A stretch of DNA of 64,000 bases, taken from assembly GCA_032358165.1 (NCBI GenBank), contig JAALGY010000052.1, forward strand, positions 2,356,001 through 2,420,000, in the 5' to 3' direction. Made by a program: the position numbers and the translations under genes. This document shows, piece after piece, positions 44,549-57,900 of this stretch; the first letter of the stretch is position 1, and every line of letters starts with the position of its first letter. The notes below the pieces were generated by a model that was not told the DNA's origin, made no database searches, and saw only the letters and a list, made by a program, of their open reading frames with translations. The DNA is from Diplosphaera chodatii (taxonomy: Eukaryota > Chlorophyta > Trebouxiophyceae > Prasiolales > Stichococcaceae).

Positions 44549-47500
44549 TCAGCCCTTCGCAGACTTGTGCTTGGACTTCTTGTGTTTGTGCTGCCGCTGC
44601 GGAGGCTGACTGGCATCGCTGACGTCGCTGCTGTCATGGCTGCTGCGCTTGCGCTTCTTCAGAAGCCCCTCCCTTTCCTTCTCCTTCTCCCTATCCTTGT
44701 CCTTCTTCCTTTTCCGCTTCTTCTCCTTGCCGCTCTTCAGCCGCTTCAGGGCCGCCGTGATCATGGACCGCACGGCGCCCTGCGGCTGCGCAGCGCCAAT
44801 CGGCACCCCCCCTGCAGCGGGCCCGCCGTTCGGGTGCGGCCCCGGCGGCGGCCCGGCCAGCGGCTCAGTCGCTGCTGACGTGTCAGCTGCTGTCGCCGCC
44901 TGTGCTGCCGCTGGCGGCGGCACCCCCAGAACTGGACCGCCGCCTGATGTCGCCGCAGCGTTGTGCCGCTGACCATTGCCAGTGGCGGCAGGTGCGGCTG
45001 CAGGTAACATCGAGGACCGCGATGTAGGTCTTGTGAACATCCAACAGATGCATTAAGTGGCTCTGCACCGCTGCGACTTGAGCATGCTCCATGACGCCAC
45101 CAGGCCAGACGCACCTGCTGATGCGACTGCAGTCGCGGCCGAGTCTGCAGCGGCATCGGACCACCTGGGGGCTGTGTTCTGCGGCAGCGCCTGCCGCCCA
45201 GCCTGCTCGGCCTCCGAGTCCTCGTCGTCTGACGACTCTGGCGCCTCGAACACCGCCTTGAACAGGTCCATGGGCTTGGGCGGCGCCTGAGCAGTGTGAT
45301 GCGCCTTCAGCTTCAGCTTCAGGGTGGATGAATGGACAAGTAACATGACGTGCTGAAGGATGTGCGTCTAGCCAGGCAGGATGTATGGCAGCGAGACTGG
45401 GGCGGGGCACACAGCAGCTACTGGAACCCCACCGCAAGCGGCGGCGGCGGCAGGGGCTGTGGCTGTGCTGCTGCTGGCGCTGCCTGGACCGCTGACGCAG
45501 CAGGGGGCGGCTGCTCCTGCGGCAGTGGCAAGTCCTGGGTGTGCAGCTGCGGCGGCAGTGGCAAACCCTGGGTGGGCGGCTGCTGCGGCGGCGGCGGCAG
45601 GCCCAGGCCCGCCAGGAAGTCGTCGGCCTCCTGCGCCGCATCCTGCTTCCCACCATATGACGGCGCTCGCTGCTGCGGGGCTGATGTGGGCAGCGGCGGC
45701 GGCGGCGGCAGTTGCTGCTGCTGCTGCTGCTCACGCTGCTGCTGCTCCCAGGGAGCTGCGGCGGCATCGGCTGCTGGCTGCTGTGGCGGCGGTGGCAGCG
45801 GCAGCGCCTGGTATGCCGGGTCACCTTGCCTGGACTGGCCCAACTCCGCGAGCGTCCAGGGCTGGTAGGTGGCGGCGTCCGAGGCGGGCGGCGGCTGCCC
45901 GCGGTACGGGTCTGCCACGTTGAGACGCTTGCACAGCAGCGGCGCCGGCCGCCACTCCGCCAGCCGCCGCCGCGGCCGCCCCGTGCCCTCTGCAACGTGG
46001 CGCAAACAATGTGTTCAGAGTCATCGACGCAGACGAATGGGGTTTCTTCCCACAACATTTGTGGCGTCGTTTGCCTGGCACGTGCAGTCCTCATACTACA
46101 GGCCTACTGGAATTCAAAGGTGATTCAGCCTGAGAAAAAGGTATAAAATAACCTGGCAGCTTTGGCAGCTCAGACCCCACAGGCTCCGGCGGCGGCGCAG
46201 CTGCGGGCGCGGGTTTGGATGGGGTCGGCTTTCGAAGGCCCCCGGTCTCGGGTGCCATGTCCTGCACCGTGCCCCTGCGCAGGAGACATTCCAACCGCTT
46301 TCAATCGCCGCAGTTGTGTGCCTACGATCAGTCTCTGTTGGAGACCCCTAACTTTCATGTCCCTTTCATCGACTCTCCCTGCTGCTGTAGCAAGACACCC
46401 CATGTGTTTGCACGGGGATCACAAGCGCTCCATCTGTTCATCATCTCATCGTTCAGCAGGCAGACTGCCTCCTGCATCGCGACAAGCACGGGGAACCAAC
46501 CTGACGAAGCTGCTCTGCAGCACGGCGGCCGCGTTCATGAGCCCCGCCGCCAGCGGCGCGGCCTGCCCCGCAGCGCCGCCCGGCGCCGCGGCCGCCGAGG
46601 CAAACCCGCCGTCCGCGCCCCGCTTTGGCACCTGCCGCCATCACAGTGGGGTGACTGCCAGCCATCAGCATTGGGGCACTACCAGCACCAGGGCACTACT
46701 AGCACAGTCCACAGCCGACCGTCTGCACCCCAGCGACTGCCGGCAGCACAGACAGGGGACAGCGTTCTGCTGGCCATGGCAAGGCAGATCGTGGTGCGGC
46801 ACCCACCGAAGGCGCAGGTGCAGGGGCAGGCGCTGCAGCCGCCGCGGTGGCCATGCCCGCGGGGTGGCTGCCGCTCAGGGGGTCGCCAGCCGCCGCGGCG
46901 CCTGCAGCAGGGAGCCAGCGGCTCAGCGCTGCATGCTGCGTCCACGACACGCTGCACAGGCGGGTCACGGCGGCAGCAGGCGGGACAGAGAGCAAGCTGC
47001 AGAGGTAGGAGTACCCCAGCGCCAGTCGTGATGTTGCATCGTGCTGTCTGCTCGACACCCACCGTCCGGTCAGGCACACCGCAACCCAGCCAGCTTCGTG
47101 GACGACCCATCCCCCGCAGCTTGGGCTGAGCCCTAGTTGTGTAAACCCCAGCCATCACCTGGCTGGTCGTCCTCCTGCATGGGCGCCGAGCGGTGGCCGG
47201 GCCCCGCGGCCGCCGCCAGCCGCGCCCGGGCCGCGTACACCGCCAGCGCCGCCGCGAGCTCCGCGCGCTTGCGCTGCTGCTCCGCCGCCCTGCCGGTGCC
47301 TGTGGGTTGCGGCGTGATGGACCTGATCGGCGAGCCTCCCATGCAGGTGTGGAGTCAGCTGCAAACTGCAGGTGTGGTCTGCAGGTAACGTTGCTAGGCG
47401 CTCCAAGGTCCGTAGTTCAATGCCCCGATGTTCCAAACGAAGTGAAGCATGGCTCAACCTGCTGCAACCCTCGAGACATGAATGACAGACCTCAGCACAG

Positions 47501-50121
47501 ACCAAAGGTGGCACGCCCCCACCAACGTCACGCTGTCTAAATGTCAGCAGTGCCAGCAGCGAAAGCTGGTTCACCTTGCACGGCGGGCGCGGGGGCGAAG
47601 GTGTGGCGCCCGGTGAAGTCGCGCGGCACGGCGTCGGCGGCGGCGGGCGGCGGCGGCGGCAGCACGTCGCCCGCCACGAAGCCGGGCACCGCAAACGCGC
47701 CGGCGCGGCTGGCGGCCCTGTTGGACAGCAGCTTCGGCGCGGCGCGGCCCTCCAGCCGGCCCTGCTGCTGCAGCCTGCGATGCCAGCAGTGACGCGGATC
47801 AAGGTCCGTCTGAACTGGGCAGCCCTCATGTAGGGAGAGGGTAGAATTGCCACCTGTGGTGGGCATGAGTGATAATGGCACCGGTCCAAACTGCAGGCAG
47901 TTCACAAGTGTCTGGTTGTCGCCTCCGACAGAACTATGGTGCTGAAGTGCTTGTCGATATGTATGACACTCTAGGCATATAGTCACCTGCCGCCCAGCAG
48001 CAGGCGCGGCTCGTCCTCCTCGTCATCCGAGCCCGCCACCTGGCCATGCAGCGCCGACCGCCGCATGACCGGCTCGTGGCTGACATAGTCGTCCACCTGC
48101 ACCCACCCACCGACCAGGCAGGTCGGCCGCCGCCTCTTGCTTCAGGGCCGGGACGGGCCAAGGCTGGCCGGCGTGCGGCTGTTGGTGAGGTGTGCTGCCA
48201 CAATTGGCGTGCGCTGCAGAACTGGAGATCGTTTGGGTGACGCCCCTGCTGCGCAGCCCACAGGTTATAAGTTAGCCCACCATGCCGTAGGTGTCGTCCT
48301 CGTCGCCCATCCCGGTGCCGAACGCGATGCCGCGCTGCCGCTGCTTCCCCGGCGCCGGCCGCTGCTGCTGCGGCGGCTGCGCCGCGCGCGCCGCCTTTGC
48401 CGCCCTGAACAACTCTGCGCCCTACAGATCCGTATACGATTTGTTTAATGTGCGGTGCGGAGGCATGCGCAAGTGGTTTGACATGTGTGTGGCAGTTGGT
48501 AGATGCTGCTGCGCTGTACTCGCCAGTGAACTGATCCTGAACGACAGCTGTCAAGTCTGCTGGTCGACTTTGCTGATGTGTTGAAGGAACACCAGCCCAC
48601 TTCGGCCAGTGCTCCCCCGGCACCTTGAAGGGGTCGAAGCCCAGGCCGTGGCGGTCGTCCTTGGGGGGCGGCGCGAACACGGGGACGGGGTCGGGGGCGG
48701 TGCCGGCGGCGCGGCCCCAGCGGCTGCCGCCGCGCCCGCGGCCGGTGGACACCGCGGCGCCGATGCCGCGCCCCTGCCGCCACCCCATCTTCCGCAGCAG
48801 CTGCAGGCCTGCGCATGACGGGCCTCCCACTCAGGGGTTGGCCCTCCCGAAGAGATGTCACATGCCACTGCGATGCCGACGCTGTGGCCCTGCCGCCGCC
48901 CCAGTCTCTGCAGCAGCTGCGGGCCTGCTTGCGGCGTGGGCTGCAGATCAGCATGAGCCCGCTGCAGCTTTGATGACTTGCATCGCCGGCGTCGGGGGCC
49001 CCGCCGCCCAAATCCAAAGCCGGCAGGGGCAGGCCTGGTACATGCACCCATCTGCTGCCTGGCAAACCCTGACTGCAAGGTATCCTGGCAGCGTAGACCC
49101 ATCACGTCTCCATTTGCCTGTGGAACCACCCCACAGTGGTGTTTGCGCGACCCGAGGGTTGCCACGATGTTCAGAGGCCACCAAAAGGCCTTTCCATGCA
49201 GAGGCGGACCTATCGAGTCGGACACGGGCGCCAGCAGCTCGGCGGGCAGCAGCCCCGGGATTGCCTCCCTGTGCCGCTCTCCTGCCTCCGCCTCTGCAGC
49301 CTCCCGCGCGCGCCCTGCCGCCGTCGCGCCAAAGGTGTCAAACTCCGGGGCGACGTCCACCGCCGCCCGGGCGTTGGCCTCCCTTTCGTCTTCGTCCAGA
49401 AAGTCGTCCACCTGCTGCTGCCTGCAGAGGGTGTGAAACGAAGTGGCGTCAGCTGACCAGCACAACGTGCTTTTCGGTGTCAGCCGCCAGCGCCCGTCCA
49501 GCAGACGAAGGACGTTGCATGGGTGCAAGTGGGGAAGTGCTCACTTGGCGGATGCGCGGTCCGAGCGGGAGGAGCGGAAGGCGGCCGGCGCCCAGCCTTC
49601 CGCCGAGCCCACGCTGTTGTAGTGCCCCGCGGACCAGCCGCCGGTGAAGGCGCCGTGGAAGCGCTGCCGCCCCTCCGAGTCCACCGCCTCCTGTGGTTCG
49701 GCGGACACATCCATTGTCATTACCATGTCCAAGCAACCAACAGCCCAGGGCGCCTTGACACCGCTGCCGGCTCTCCACACCAACCGCTCTTTGGTGGGCC
49801 GCTTCCTGATGATGGCAAGGTGCACGCGTCACCACACCATCTACGCCACTGCCGGGGCATGTGCGATGCGTTGCTTTGACGGTGACTGTGAGACGGCGTA
49901 AACGCATGGAACTCCCAGCAGCAAAGTCAGTGTGGTCAACACCGCGGCATGTCCGCATGTATCATGCCACAGTGCACCTGCTTCCAGACGGGCAGGCTCC
50001 GGCTGCCGGCGGCGCTGGACACGCCCTTCTTCTGAAACTCATGCCGCCGCGAGGTGACCTCCTCCGCCTGCAGCTTGGTGCCGTAGAACACGAAGTCCGC
50101 GTCTTCCGAGTCCGCCGACAT
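44549..50121 (-). CDS. GPATCH1: GPATCH1/TOUGH-like G-patch RNA-processing protein
   Basis: The start exon (ATG at 50121) reads [11 protein letters not shown] and later [10 protein letters not shown]. The next exon gives [20 protein letters not shown] and [15 protein letters not shown], the DUF1604 signature of GPATCH1/TGH. Then come [14 protein letters not shown] and PEFDTFG, and the G-patch [17 protein letters not shown] at about 48751-48812. [19 protein letters not shown] follows, then a SWAP-like [32 protein letters not shown], and a Lys/Arg/Glu tail ([17 protein letters not shown]) that is probably a nuclear signal. The family activates DEAH helicases in the spliceosome, and the Arabidopsis member TOUGH also promotes microRNA processing. 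A decayed second copy of the G-patch exon lies in the preceding intron. The middle section (46400-47150) is Ala/Pro-rich and its exon limits are not fixed. Confidence 0.88.
48868..48929 (-). pseudogene. Decayed duplicate of the GPATCH1 G-patch exon start, inside an intron
   Basis: 62 bases align without gaps to the functional exon at 48751-48812, with about 13 mismatches counted by eye. Its translation is [17 protein letters not shown] against [17 protein letters not shown]. The key G-patch Trp and the GxGIG core are lost. Only the first part of the exon seems to be duplicated. Confidence 0.7.
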
Positions 50122-51067
50122 GCCGCTGCGTTCGCCGCTTCAGGAGCTACCTCTGCTTGCCACTACCCGCGCCATGGTATTTGGTGCCGCACAGCATTGG
50201 GGCGGGCGCCTCCACAATATAGAGCATCCGCATCGTTTGCACCGCAAGATCCTAGGCTTGTGGCTCTGCCTGCTGGTTCTGTGCCTGAGGCGCTTGCTTC
50301 ACTGATGCGACTCATGTTGGTCTTGTCCGAACGACTGTGCAGCTTTCGGTCGAAGTTGCCACAACACAGGGAAGACAGCTCAAATCCGGTGCACCAGTGA
50401 CTCTGCTTTGTTCACACCCTACACATAGCTACATGCCGCAAATGCACACGGAATGGACGGGCACTGAGCTCAGCAATCCCTGCAGATGCATGCATGCTCA
50501 GCTCCCTTGGCAGTTCATGGCTGCATCCTGCATTGTGCGTAACTCTAACCACGCCCACTTGGCAGGGCTGCTCCTGATCACCATCGGCATGCCAGTGATG
50601 CACAAGATAATGCTTTGAAGGTGACCATATGTACTTCTGATGCAGAGCTGGCAATGTGTGCATGCTGCTTTGTAAGCAGGTGTGTATGAAAAAAAATGAG
50701 AGCATGCAAGCGGCATGCATCCTCTGCCACAACATCTGGCTGCACATCTCTGCCATTAATGTACCCTGACTTCCAGCTGCTAGTGGCACAATAACTAGCA
50801 CTGTACTTGCTGGCCACTTGGTCCAGTCACGCACCTCAATCACCACCTATTTCATAATAGCAACCACATCGCCTACAAACGCAGCTGGGTCATCCACTGT
50901 CCGTTCAGCATTGTGCACACGTTCTGCTTACCCTTTGTCAAAAATAAGGTTTGTTATCGGCCACGCCCTGCGCATCAGGAGCGGTATGTGGCGCGTGTGG
51001 CCGTCATGACAACACATTTTCCAAGCACCCTGCACATCTGCCCACGATGGGGTGCGGCCCCCCAAGT
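50122..51067. other. Intergenic: GPATCH1 promoter and COQ3 3' flank
   Basis: About 950 bases, less GC-rich than the flanking exons, with no exon or RNA gene that I can recognise. Confidence 0.4.
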
Positions 51068-53948
51068 TCACTTTGGGCCCGTGGGGCTCAGCGGCTCGAT
51101 GGGCACGGCGGGATACTCTGTGTCATGGCCCCGCTCCTGTGCAGGGCCCGCTGCACGCGCATCTGGCTCCGCATATATTGTATCGCCTCCGCTGCCACCG
51201 CCGTCCCCACCCGTGCTGCTGTCTGTGGGGCTCAGTGGCTCGACGGGCACCGCAGGATACTCTGTATTGTGCCCCCGCTCCTGTGCAGGACTTGCTGCTG
51301 CCCGCACATCTGGTTCCGCATATATGGCGCCGCCCCCGTCGCCAGCCGCGCCGCCGCCGCCACCCGTGCTGCTGCTGCTGACTCCGTCTGTGCGGGTCGC
51401 CCCAGCACCACCAGCAGCAGCGGCGGCGGCGGGGCTGCCAGCCGCTGACGCGCCTGCCGTGCTGGGCTCTCCCGGGTTGCCTGCGGCAATATGTGCATGG
51501 GACAGTAAGCGCAATTTGAACTGTCTGGTGCCCTGAAGCGCCGTCGAGCAATGGGTCAACATGGTCCTTGCCAGGACACACTCCCGTGCATGCACATGGC
51601 TGTTGATGTGCCGTGACTCTCGGCCAGTCGACACCCGTGTGCCTCTACCTGCCGCAGGCACCCTTCGTTGTGGGCAAGCCTGCCTGTGGCCAGGCTGGCT
51701 TTTCGGGTTACTTGATAAGAGCATGTGGTGCACACTTTATCCGACAAACTGGGGATGCGTGGCAGGGCCCAGCCGCAGCAACAACGCACACCCGTGACCA
51801 GGCCGCTCTTCTGGAAGTAGGCGATGTAGTTGACGCCGGTGTTGTCCGTCATGCGCCACAGCCCGGACAGCGGGTCGTACGCCATGCCCGCCAGCATCTC
51901 CAGCTCCAGGCCCGCCTTGTCGCCCATCATCACCAGCTCCTCTGTGGAATGACGGTGCTGACAGGGGTCAGCACCATCTCAGCTGGCCTCCTCACCAGGG
52001 TTACCACCTCGGCTGACCGCACAGTACGGCGCGCATGCCTCGACACATGGAGCTCAGTCGTATGCGAGTCAGGCAGCAGCACTGGCAACCACGGCGGCCA
52101 CAAGCCGGGGTGCGCACTTGGCGTGATGAACTGGCTCCAGTCGTGGGTGCCGCGCGGCAGCAGGCGCGCCACGTACTCCGCGCCCAGGATGGCCAGCGCG
52201 TAAGCCTATAAAACACAAAGCACATCTGCCTTGATCCTCGGTTTGGCTGGTGATCCGATGCACTGCATCCAGTCCTGCCATCCGCCAGCAAGCAACACAT
52301 CACATGTGCGATGCTCCACCCGCAGCCCCCTGTGCAGGTTGCCAGGATTGCAACATACACGCGTTTTGGGGCGCGACAGCGCCCCACACCTGCTTGCCGA
52401 CCTGCGCTGCTGCAGCTGCCTCAGCCCTGGCTAATCTTCCCACTCCGTGCACATCACTGCAGCCGGCAGCAGCGCTGCGTCGGCCCCGTCACCTGAGGGG
52501 TGCGGCTGAGGGTGGACACCAGGACAGCGCCCCAGTCGCGCGTGAGCGCCGCCAGGCTGCCGCAGAACGCCGGCTGGTTGTCAACGTGCTCAATCACCTC
52601 CAGCGCCGTCACCACATCGAACTTGGCGCCTGCGGGCCAGACCAGGGTGTGCTGATGGCAGTGCGCTGTGCAATGGCATCAAGCCAGTGTTTCCACACAC
52701 CTCATCCCTTTCCTGTGAAGACCTGATGTGCTGTCAATTAGCCGGTCCTGGCTGCAACAGCAGGCTGTCAGTCAGGTAGGGTCAGTCCCAAACTGCCACA
52801 CGTGGGTGAGGCAGGCACACCTTCATCGACCAGCTGCTCGGCGGACGCCTCCCTGTACGTCACGCGCGACGCGACCCAGGGGTCGTCCTGCGCGTGGCGC
52901 TCCGCGATCGCCACGCTGGCGGCCGCGACGTCGATGCCGGTGACGTGCGCCCCCATGCGTGCCAGCGACTGCGGTAGCAAACACGTCAGAGTTGCATGCA
53001 GACCGTTGCCCTTGGTCAAAGGTATCACGTCATGTTGTATGTTCAGCGATTGTTGTTGTTCACACTGCGCAGTGGCAAAGCAAGGGCAGCGTGAGGTGGG
53101 CACCTCAGACAGCAGACCGCCGCCGCAGCCGACATCCAAGACCCGCAGCCCCGCCAGCGGCGCCGCTTGCCGGTGGTCCAGCCTGCAGGCAGCGATCCAA
53201 CAAGCTGTCTTCATGATCTTTGCTGCACCTCGTGGTGTGGAAACGCTGGACAGCAGCCATGCTACTGCTGCAAGCGGTGCGCATGCAGGCCAGGGCAGCA
53301 TGAGGAAGCAGGTGGCGCACTGGAAGCAGCGGCAGATGGCATCGCGGGTGAAGCGCGCGCGCAGCGGGTTCATCGCGTGCAGCGGCGCCATGGGCCCTTT
53401 CGCATCCCACCTGCGACCAATGTCAAGGCAGGCATTGCTTGGCTGGCTGCTTCCATGCAACCATCGTGTGCAAGGTTGTTGTCATAGACAATGTGTCTGA
53501 GTGGCCATGCATGCACCGTGGTCTTGCTGCAATGACAGTGTTTCATGCTGCTGCGGTGCTTGTGTTGCCCTGGAGCAATGATGCTGCGGCGGTCGCACCA
53601 TTCCGCTGCCAGCGCCCCAAACTTGTCAGCCTCGCCCGGCTTGATGGACGATGCTCGGGCGCTGGCGCTGCCCCTGGGTCGGCCGCGTTTGCGCCCACCC
53701 TGGGGCAGCGCCTGGCCCTGCTGCTTGGGCAGCTCATGCGGTGCTGCACCTGCCTCGCTTTGCACCCTTGCAGCGAAGCCGCGCGCTCCCGGCACGCTCC
53801 TGCTGGGCGCTGCGGGTGACTGGACGCCGTGAAGGGTACTGCGACAGGATCGTATCACGTCGAGGACATGTTTCCTGGTATGCCTACTGAATCGGCTGCG
53901 GTCATCTTTGCATAAGCCGCATTGCGTGCGGCATGTACATATGAACAT
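51068..53948 (-). CDS. COQ3: COQ3, ubiquinone-biosynthesis O-methyltransferase, with a repeat-bearing C-terminal extension
   Basis: An Arg/Ser-rich N-terminus (probable mitochondrial presequence, about 53620-53830) is followed by the family motif [15 protein letters not shown], which splices to [17 protein letters not shown]. The SAM-binding fold is [55 protein letters not shown]. The C-terminal block [33 protein letters not shown] and [14 protein letters not shown] matches UbiG/COQ3. COQ3 performs both O-methylations in coenzyme Q synthesis on the inner-membrane matrix side. An in-phase join from near 51799 to 51494 adds about 140 residues of Gly/Ala/Ser-rich sequence with two copies of a roughly 35-residue repeat (IYAEPD...PAQERGH...TEYPAVP). 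The start codon is not certain. Confidence 0.88.
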
Positions 53949-53989
53949 TGATACACAGTGCAGATACTGGACAATCGGGGATTTCGGAG

Positions 53990-54794
53990 GTAAAGTTTAC
54001 CTGCACGGTGGGACGTCTGCCAGTGCTGCCTGCTGCGGATGCCGCATGCCGCTGCACGCATCAAACTTCGGTGGCGCAGCCTGCTGGGGCTCGGACTGCA
54101 GCAAAAACGCCAGATAGTGCATCGATTGCATCTCACTGGCAGCTTTGCATAGCATCATGGTGCCTGCTGCTGTCCTGCCACTTCTCAGCAGCATCATGAC
54201 AATATCAGTTCTTCCAGTGCCAACGGAGCACCTGCCAGCACGATGCCAACAACTGCACGTTCAATCGTACGTGCAAGTATCAACGACCGGTCATGCAAGT
54301 GATGCTGTGGTCTGTGATAAATGCACACGGATTGCACTCCGGAACCAGCACGTGTGGCAAAATGACGACATCCGACGTGGCATGGGCACAAACTGACCAA
54401 ATGCACGGTCGTTGCGCAATGGATATCAGAATCATCTGTAGTCTACCGTGGCTGTACGTGTGCGACGCACAACGCTGCGCGCGTCCGTTGCTGCCAGTTG
54501 GCTGGCCTCTCGGGTCCTGCAATCCCTTCATCGTGCCGGAGACACCACTGAAATCTGTTCATGCAGCCAGATTTCAAGGTTACTGCTCAGTCCAGTGTGA
54601 ACATCAACTGCGGCCTCACGCCAGTTGATCAGGCGCTGCGCCATTGCTTCACATAGCTGCTGAGGTGCCCAGACCAGCGTGCACAGCAGCGCAGCAGTCA
54701 CGGCAGCCTTTGTGATCGGTGCCGCTGGATCCTGAGGGTCCGCAAGGGGCAGGCCCTTGTCGTCAAAGGGGGCAGCCATAGGCTGCACACCCAC
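53990..54794 (-). CDS. Possible small membrane-protein gene, unknown function
   Basis: I do not recognise this product. A minus-strand exon from 54794 reads PFDDKGLPLADPQDPAAP then a hydrophobic stretch ITKAAVTAALLCTLVWAPQQL, with a GT donor after the reading INW. Possible later exons are near 54230-54260 (VVGIVLAG) and 54001-54150 (MHYLAFLLQSEPQQAAPPKF, ending at a GTAAAC donor). The arrangement, head-to-head with the TVP38-like gene, suits a real gene, but the joins are unproven. Confidence 0.3.
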
Positions 54795-54908
54795 ACACGC
54801 TCAAGCAGGCTGCGGCAGGCACGACAATAAGCAGCCGCTGCCGCCGCAGCTGAGCAGCGTACCAGCCTTCAACTCACGCAGCAGAGCCACGACACCGCCG
54901 TAGAGCAC

Positions 54909-57900
54909 ATGGAGTCAGTCAGGGACGGGATCGCGGCGGTGCGCAGCAACATCGACAGCAGCGTCGCGCACGTGCGGCGCGCCTCGGGCAGCCTGGCGTC
55001 GATCGGGCCCCTGGCCGGCGGCAGCAGCGCCAACCTGGCGGCCGCCGACGAGGACATCGAGCTGCCCATCCTGGAGGCCACCACCGCGCTGTCCGACGGG
55101 TGGGCGCCGGGCGCATGCTGTGCTGAGTGCCATTTGACCCCAGTGGCAGCACACACTGGCAGGGAAAAGCGTCAAAATGCTTGTCAACACTACGACGAAG
55201 GTGCTGGGTCCTCAGCTGTGGACGCTGACGAGGTAGCAGGGCGTGGGATACTTCGTCAGCAGGTTGCCGCAGGTGTGAACTGCTACCGTGCCACTTGTCA
55301 GGTATGCCAGCCCGCGGCCGCTGGACTACCACGAAGGCTTCGAGGCGGCTGCGGCCCACGCACACGAGCACGAGCAGAACCACATCGAGACGCGCAGCAA
55401 AGAGGACAGCGACGATGAACAGGTACACTGCAAGTCACGGCAAGTCCAGAGGCGCCTATCCTGGCAAGTCATCAGCTGCTTGACTGGACGTCAGTATGCA
55501 CCGACAGGATGTGGAGCTGGGGCGGCGGCGGCCGGCGGCCGGCGGGGGGGCGGCGCGGCGGCGGGGCTGCTGCGGCGGCGTGTGCTCCTTCGTCCTGGCG
55601 CACTGGAGCAAGGCGGCGGTGCTGGCGCTCGTCATCACCGTCATCGTGCTGTTCTCTGTGCGGGTGCGCCCCACCCTGCAGTGTGCTGGCTGTGCCAGTG
55701 CTGGCGCTCATCGTCGGTGGCGCAGTGCTATCCCCATGCGGGTGTGGTCTGAACGTGATGCGCACGGTGCCTGGCATGTGAGCGGCGGATGTGCGGCGTC
55801 TGGCTTTGCTCTGCACATCCCTTCTGCTTTCTGAGAGGCATCTGCCGATCGCAAAGTCATCAGCCAGCAAACCGACCAAGTGCCATTGTGCAGGGCGTGC
55901 GCATCTTCGGCGAGATCCTGCACTTTTTCGAGCGCTGGAACAACTGGGGCGGCTGGGGCATCTTCATCGGCCTGTTCATCGTCAACGTGACGCTGTTCCT
56001 GCCGGGCGTCGCGCTCATCCTGGGCGCCGGCTTCATCTTCGGGTATGCACTGGCAACGGTCGCACTTTTGTTTGGCGCAGTACATTGAGTCGCACAGCGC
56101 AATTCGTGTCAGGCAGTACGCCCGCGATTGGCGCTTGATTTGGCCAGGGTACCGCACTGCAGTGGCAAGCCCCTTGAGGGTGTTCAACAGCGTGTGTGAC
56201 TCTGCAGGCCGGCATGGCATGTCCCAGCAGTGGTCTCCATGGGTGTTCCTGTGCCTTGCAGGTTCTGGAAGGGGCTGCTGGCATGCTGGGTGGGAGGTGC
56301 AATCGGCCAGGTGAGGGGTGTTGGACAGTGTGGTTCCTTCGGCGGCAGTCACATCCCGCTTGTCAGAAGCATGGCTGAGCTCGCTGCAGCGGCGCCGAGC
56401 AACACCTGCTCGGCTGTCCACCGGCAGCGGCCCAGCAGTTCGTGGTGACGTACCAGCTGTGATGCTCTAAACCCTAAACCCGAAACCCTCCCAGGTGGGC
56501 GCGTTCCTCCTGGCGCGGTATCTGGTGCGCGACCTGGTGGTGCACTACGTGTCCAGGAAGTGGCCCAAGTGGGACCTCATCGACCACATGCTGGCGCGCT
56601 CCTCCTCTTTTTCCTCTTGGATCACACTGGCTGGGCAGCTATATAATATTCGACGATGGTGGGCTGCATCCGAAGCAGCGAGGGAGCGCAGCCAGTCGTT
56701 CACATGGCCATAGCGTCCAACCTGCGATGATGCTGTGGTGCGAAACCCCTGGCGTGGGGGCGCAGATGGCGGAGGGCTGGAAGATCATCCTGCTGCTGCG
56801 GCTGAGCCCCATCGTGCCCTGGAACCTGCTCAACATCGCGATGGCGTCCACCAACGTGCCCTTCTGGCAGTTCACCATCGCGTCCGCCGTGGGTGCGCAG
56901 TCTCGTTGAGCACTGCACCCTTCTTTTTGGTGTACTGCTGGCCAGTCGACGTGCTACGAGTTGCAAACATATGCACTTAGACCTGTGCACGCAGCCAGAT
57001 TCAGCGCAGCCCTGCAGCTTCGTCCTCCGCACAGCTTTCAGCTATCACCAGTGCTGTGTGAACACCACTGTCTGCTGGCAGTCCGCGCAAACCGAGCCAT
57101 CCAATCAAGCGCGCCTGTATCTCCCACAGGCATCGGCTTCGAGACGAGCGTGCTGACCTACTTCGGCAGCCTGGCGCACAACATCCGGGAGATCGTGTCG
57201 GGGGACGCCAAGCCCCAGGGCCCCGTCGTGTACGTGCTCGCGGGCGTGAGCGTCTTCACGGCGGTGCTGGCGGCGGTGCTGGCCACCATCTCCGTCAAGT
57301 GAGGGCCCCTTGTCACCCCTGCAAGTTCAGCTGGCCGCTGCACGGCACGGTACAGCAATGCGCTGCCATATCCTGCAAAAAAATTCGAGCTGCGTGCGTA
57401 GGCGTGAAGAGCAGGTCGATGGTGTAAGCAATTCGACAACAGGCCTGCCCAAGCTTGCGTTTCTGGTTGTGACGCCGATGTTGGGTGTGCACAGGCGGGC
57501 GCTGCGGCGGGCGGACGCCTTCAAGCAGGCGCAGGCGGCAGACGACGACGGCAGCGGGGATGTTGGCGGCACAGAGACCTACGCCTTCTTGCCGCAGGTA
57601 CCGCTGCATTCGGCTGCTGAGTCTGCTGCCAGTACATCTTCTGAACGCCATGCGAGTTCCCGGTGCAACTGCTGCCGGTGTGCAGAGTCTGCTTTGCGCC
57701 CCTTGGCACCTGTGGCACCCGCCGTGCCTTGAGCGGCGGCTGCTGCGCTGACATGCGCGGGCTCATCGTCACAAGAGCCGAAGTGGTGCACCAAGTTCAC
57801 GGCCTGGACCAAACAAAACATGGCACCAACCGCGCCACCAAGTCATGGACTCGATCCTGCAGGCTCTGCCGCACGAGGGACCGACCTTCTCCAGCGCCGC

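Noticed and set aside
44649..44972. Phe/Ser-rich plus-strand frame resembling a membrane protein
   Set aside because: It is the antisense of the Lys/Arg/Glu-rich GPATCH1 tail; Lys and Glu codons read backwards give Phe, Leu and Ser.
56469..56489. Interstitial telomere repeat marking a chromosome fusion
   Set aside because: Fewer than three imperfect units inside an intron; chance or a telo-box is more likely.
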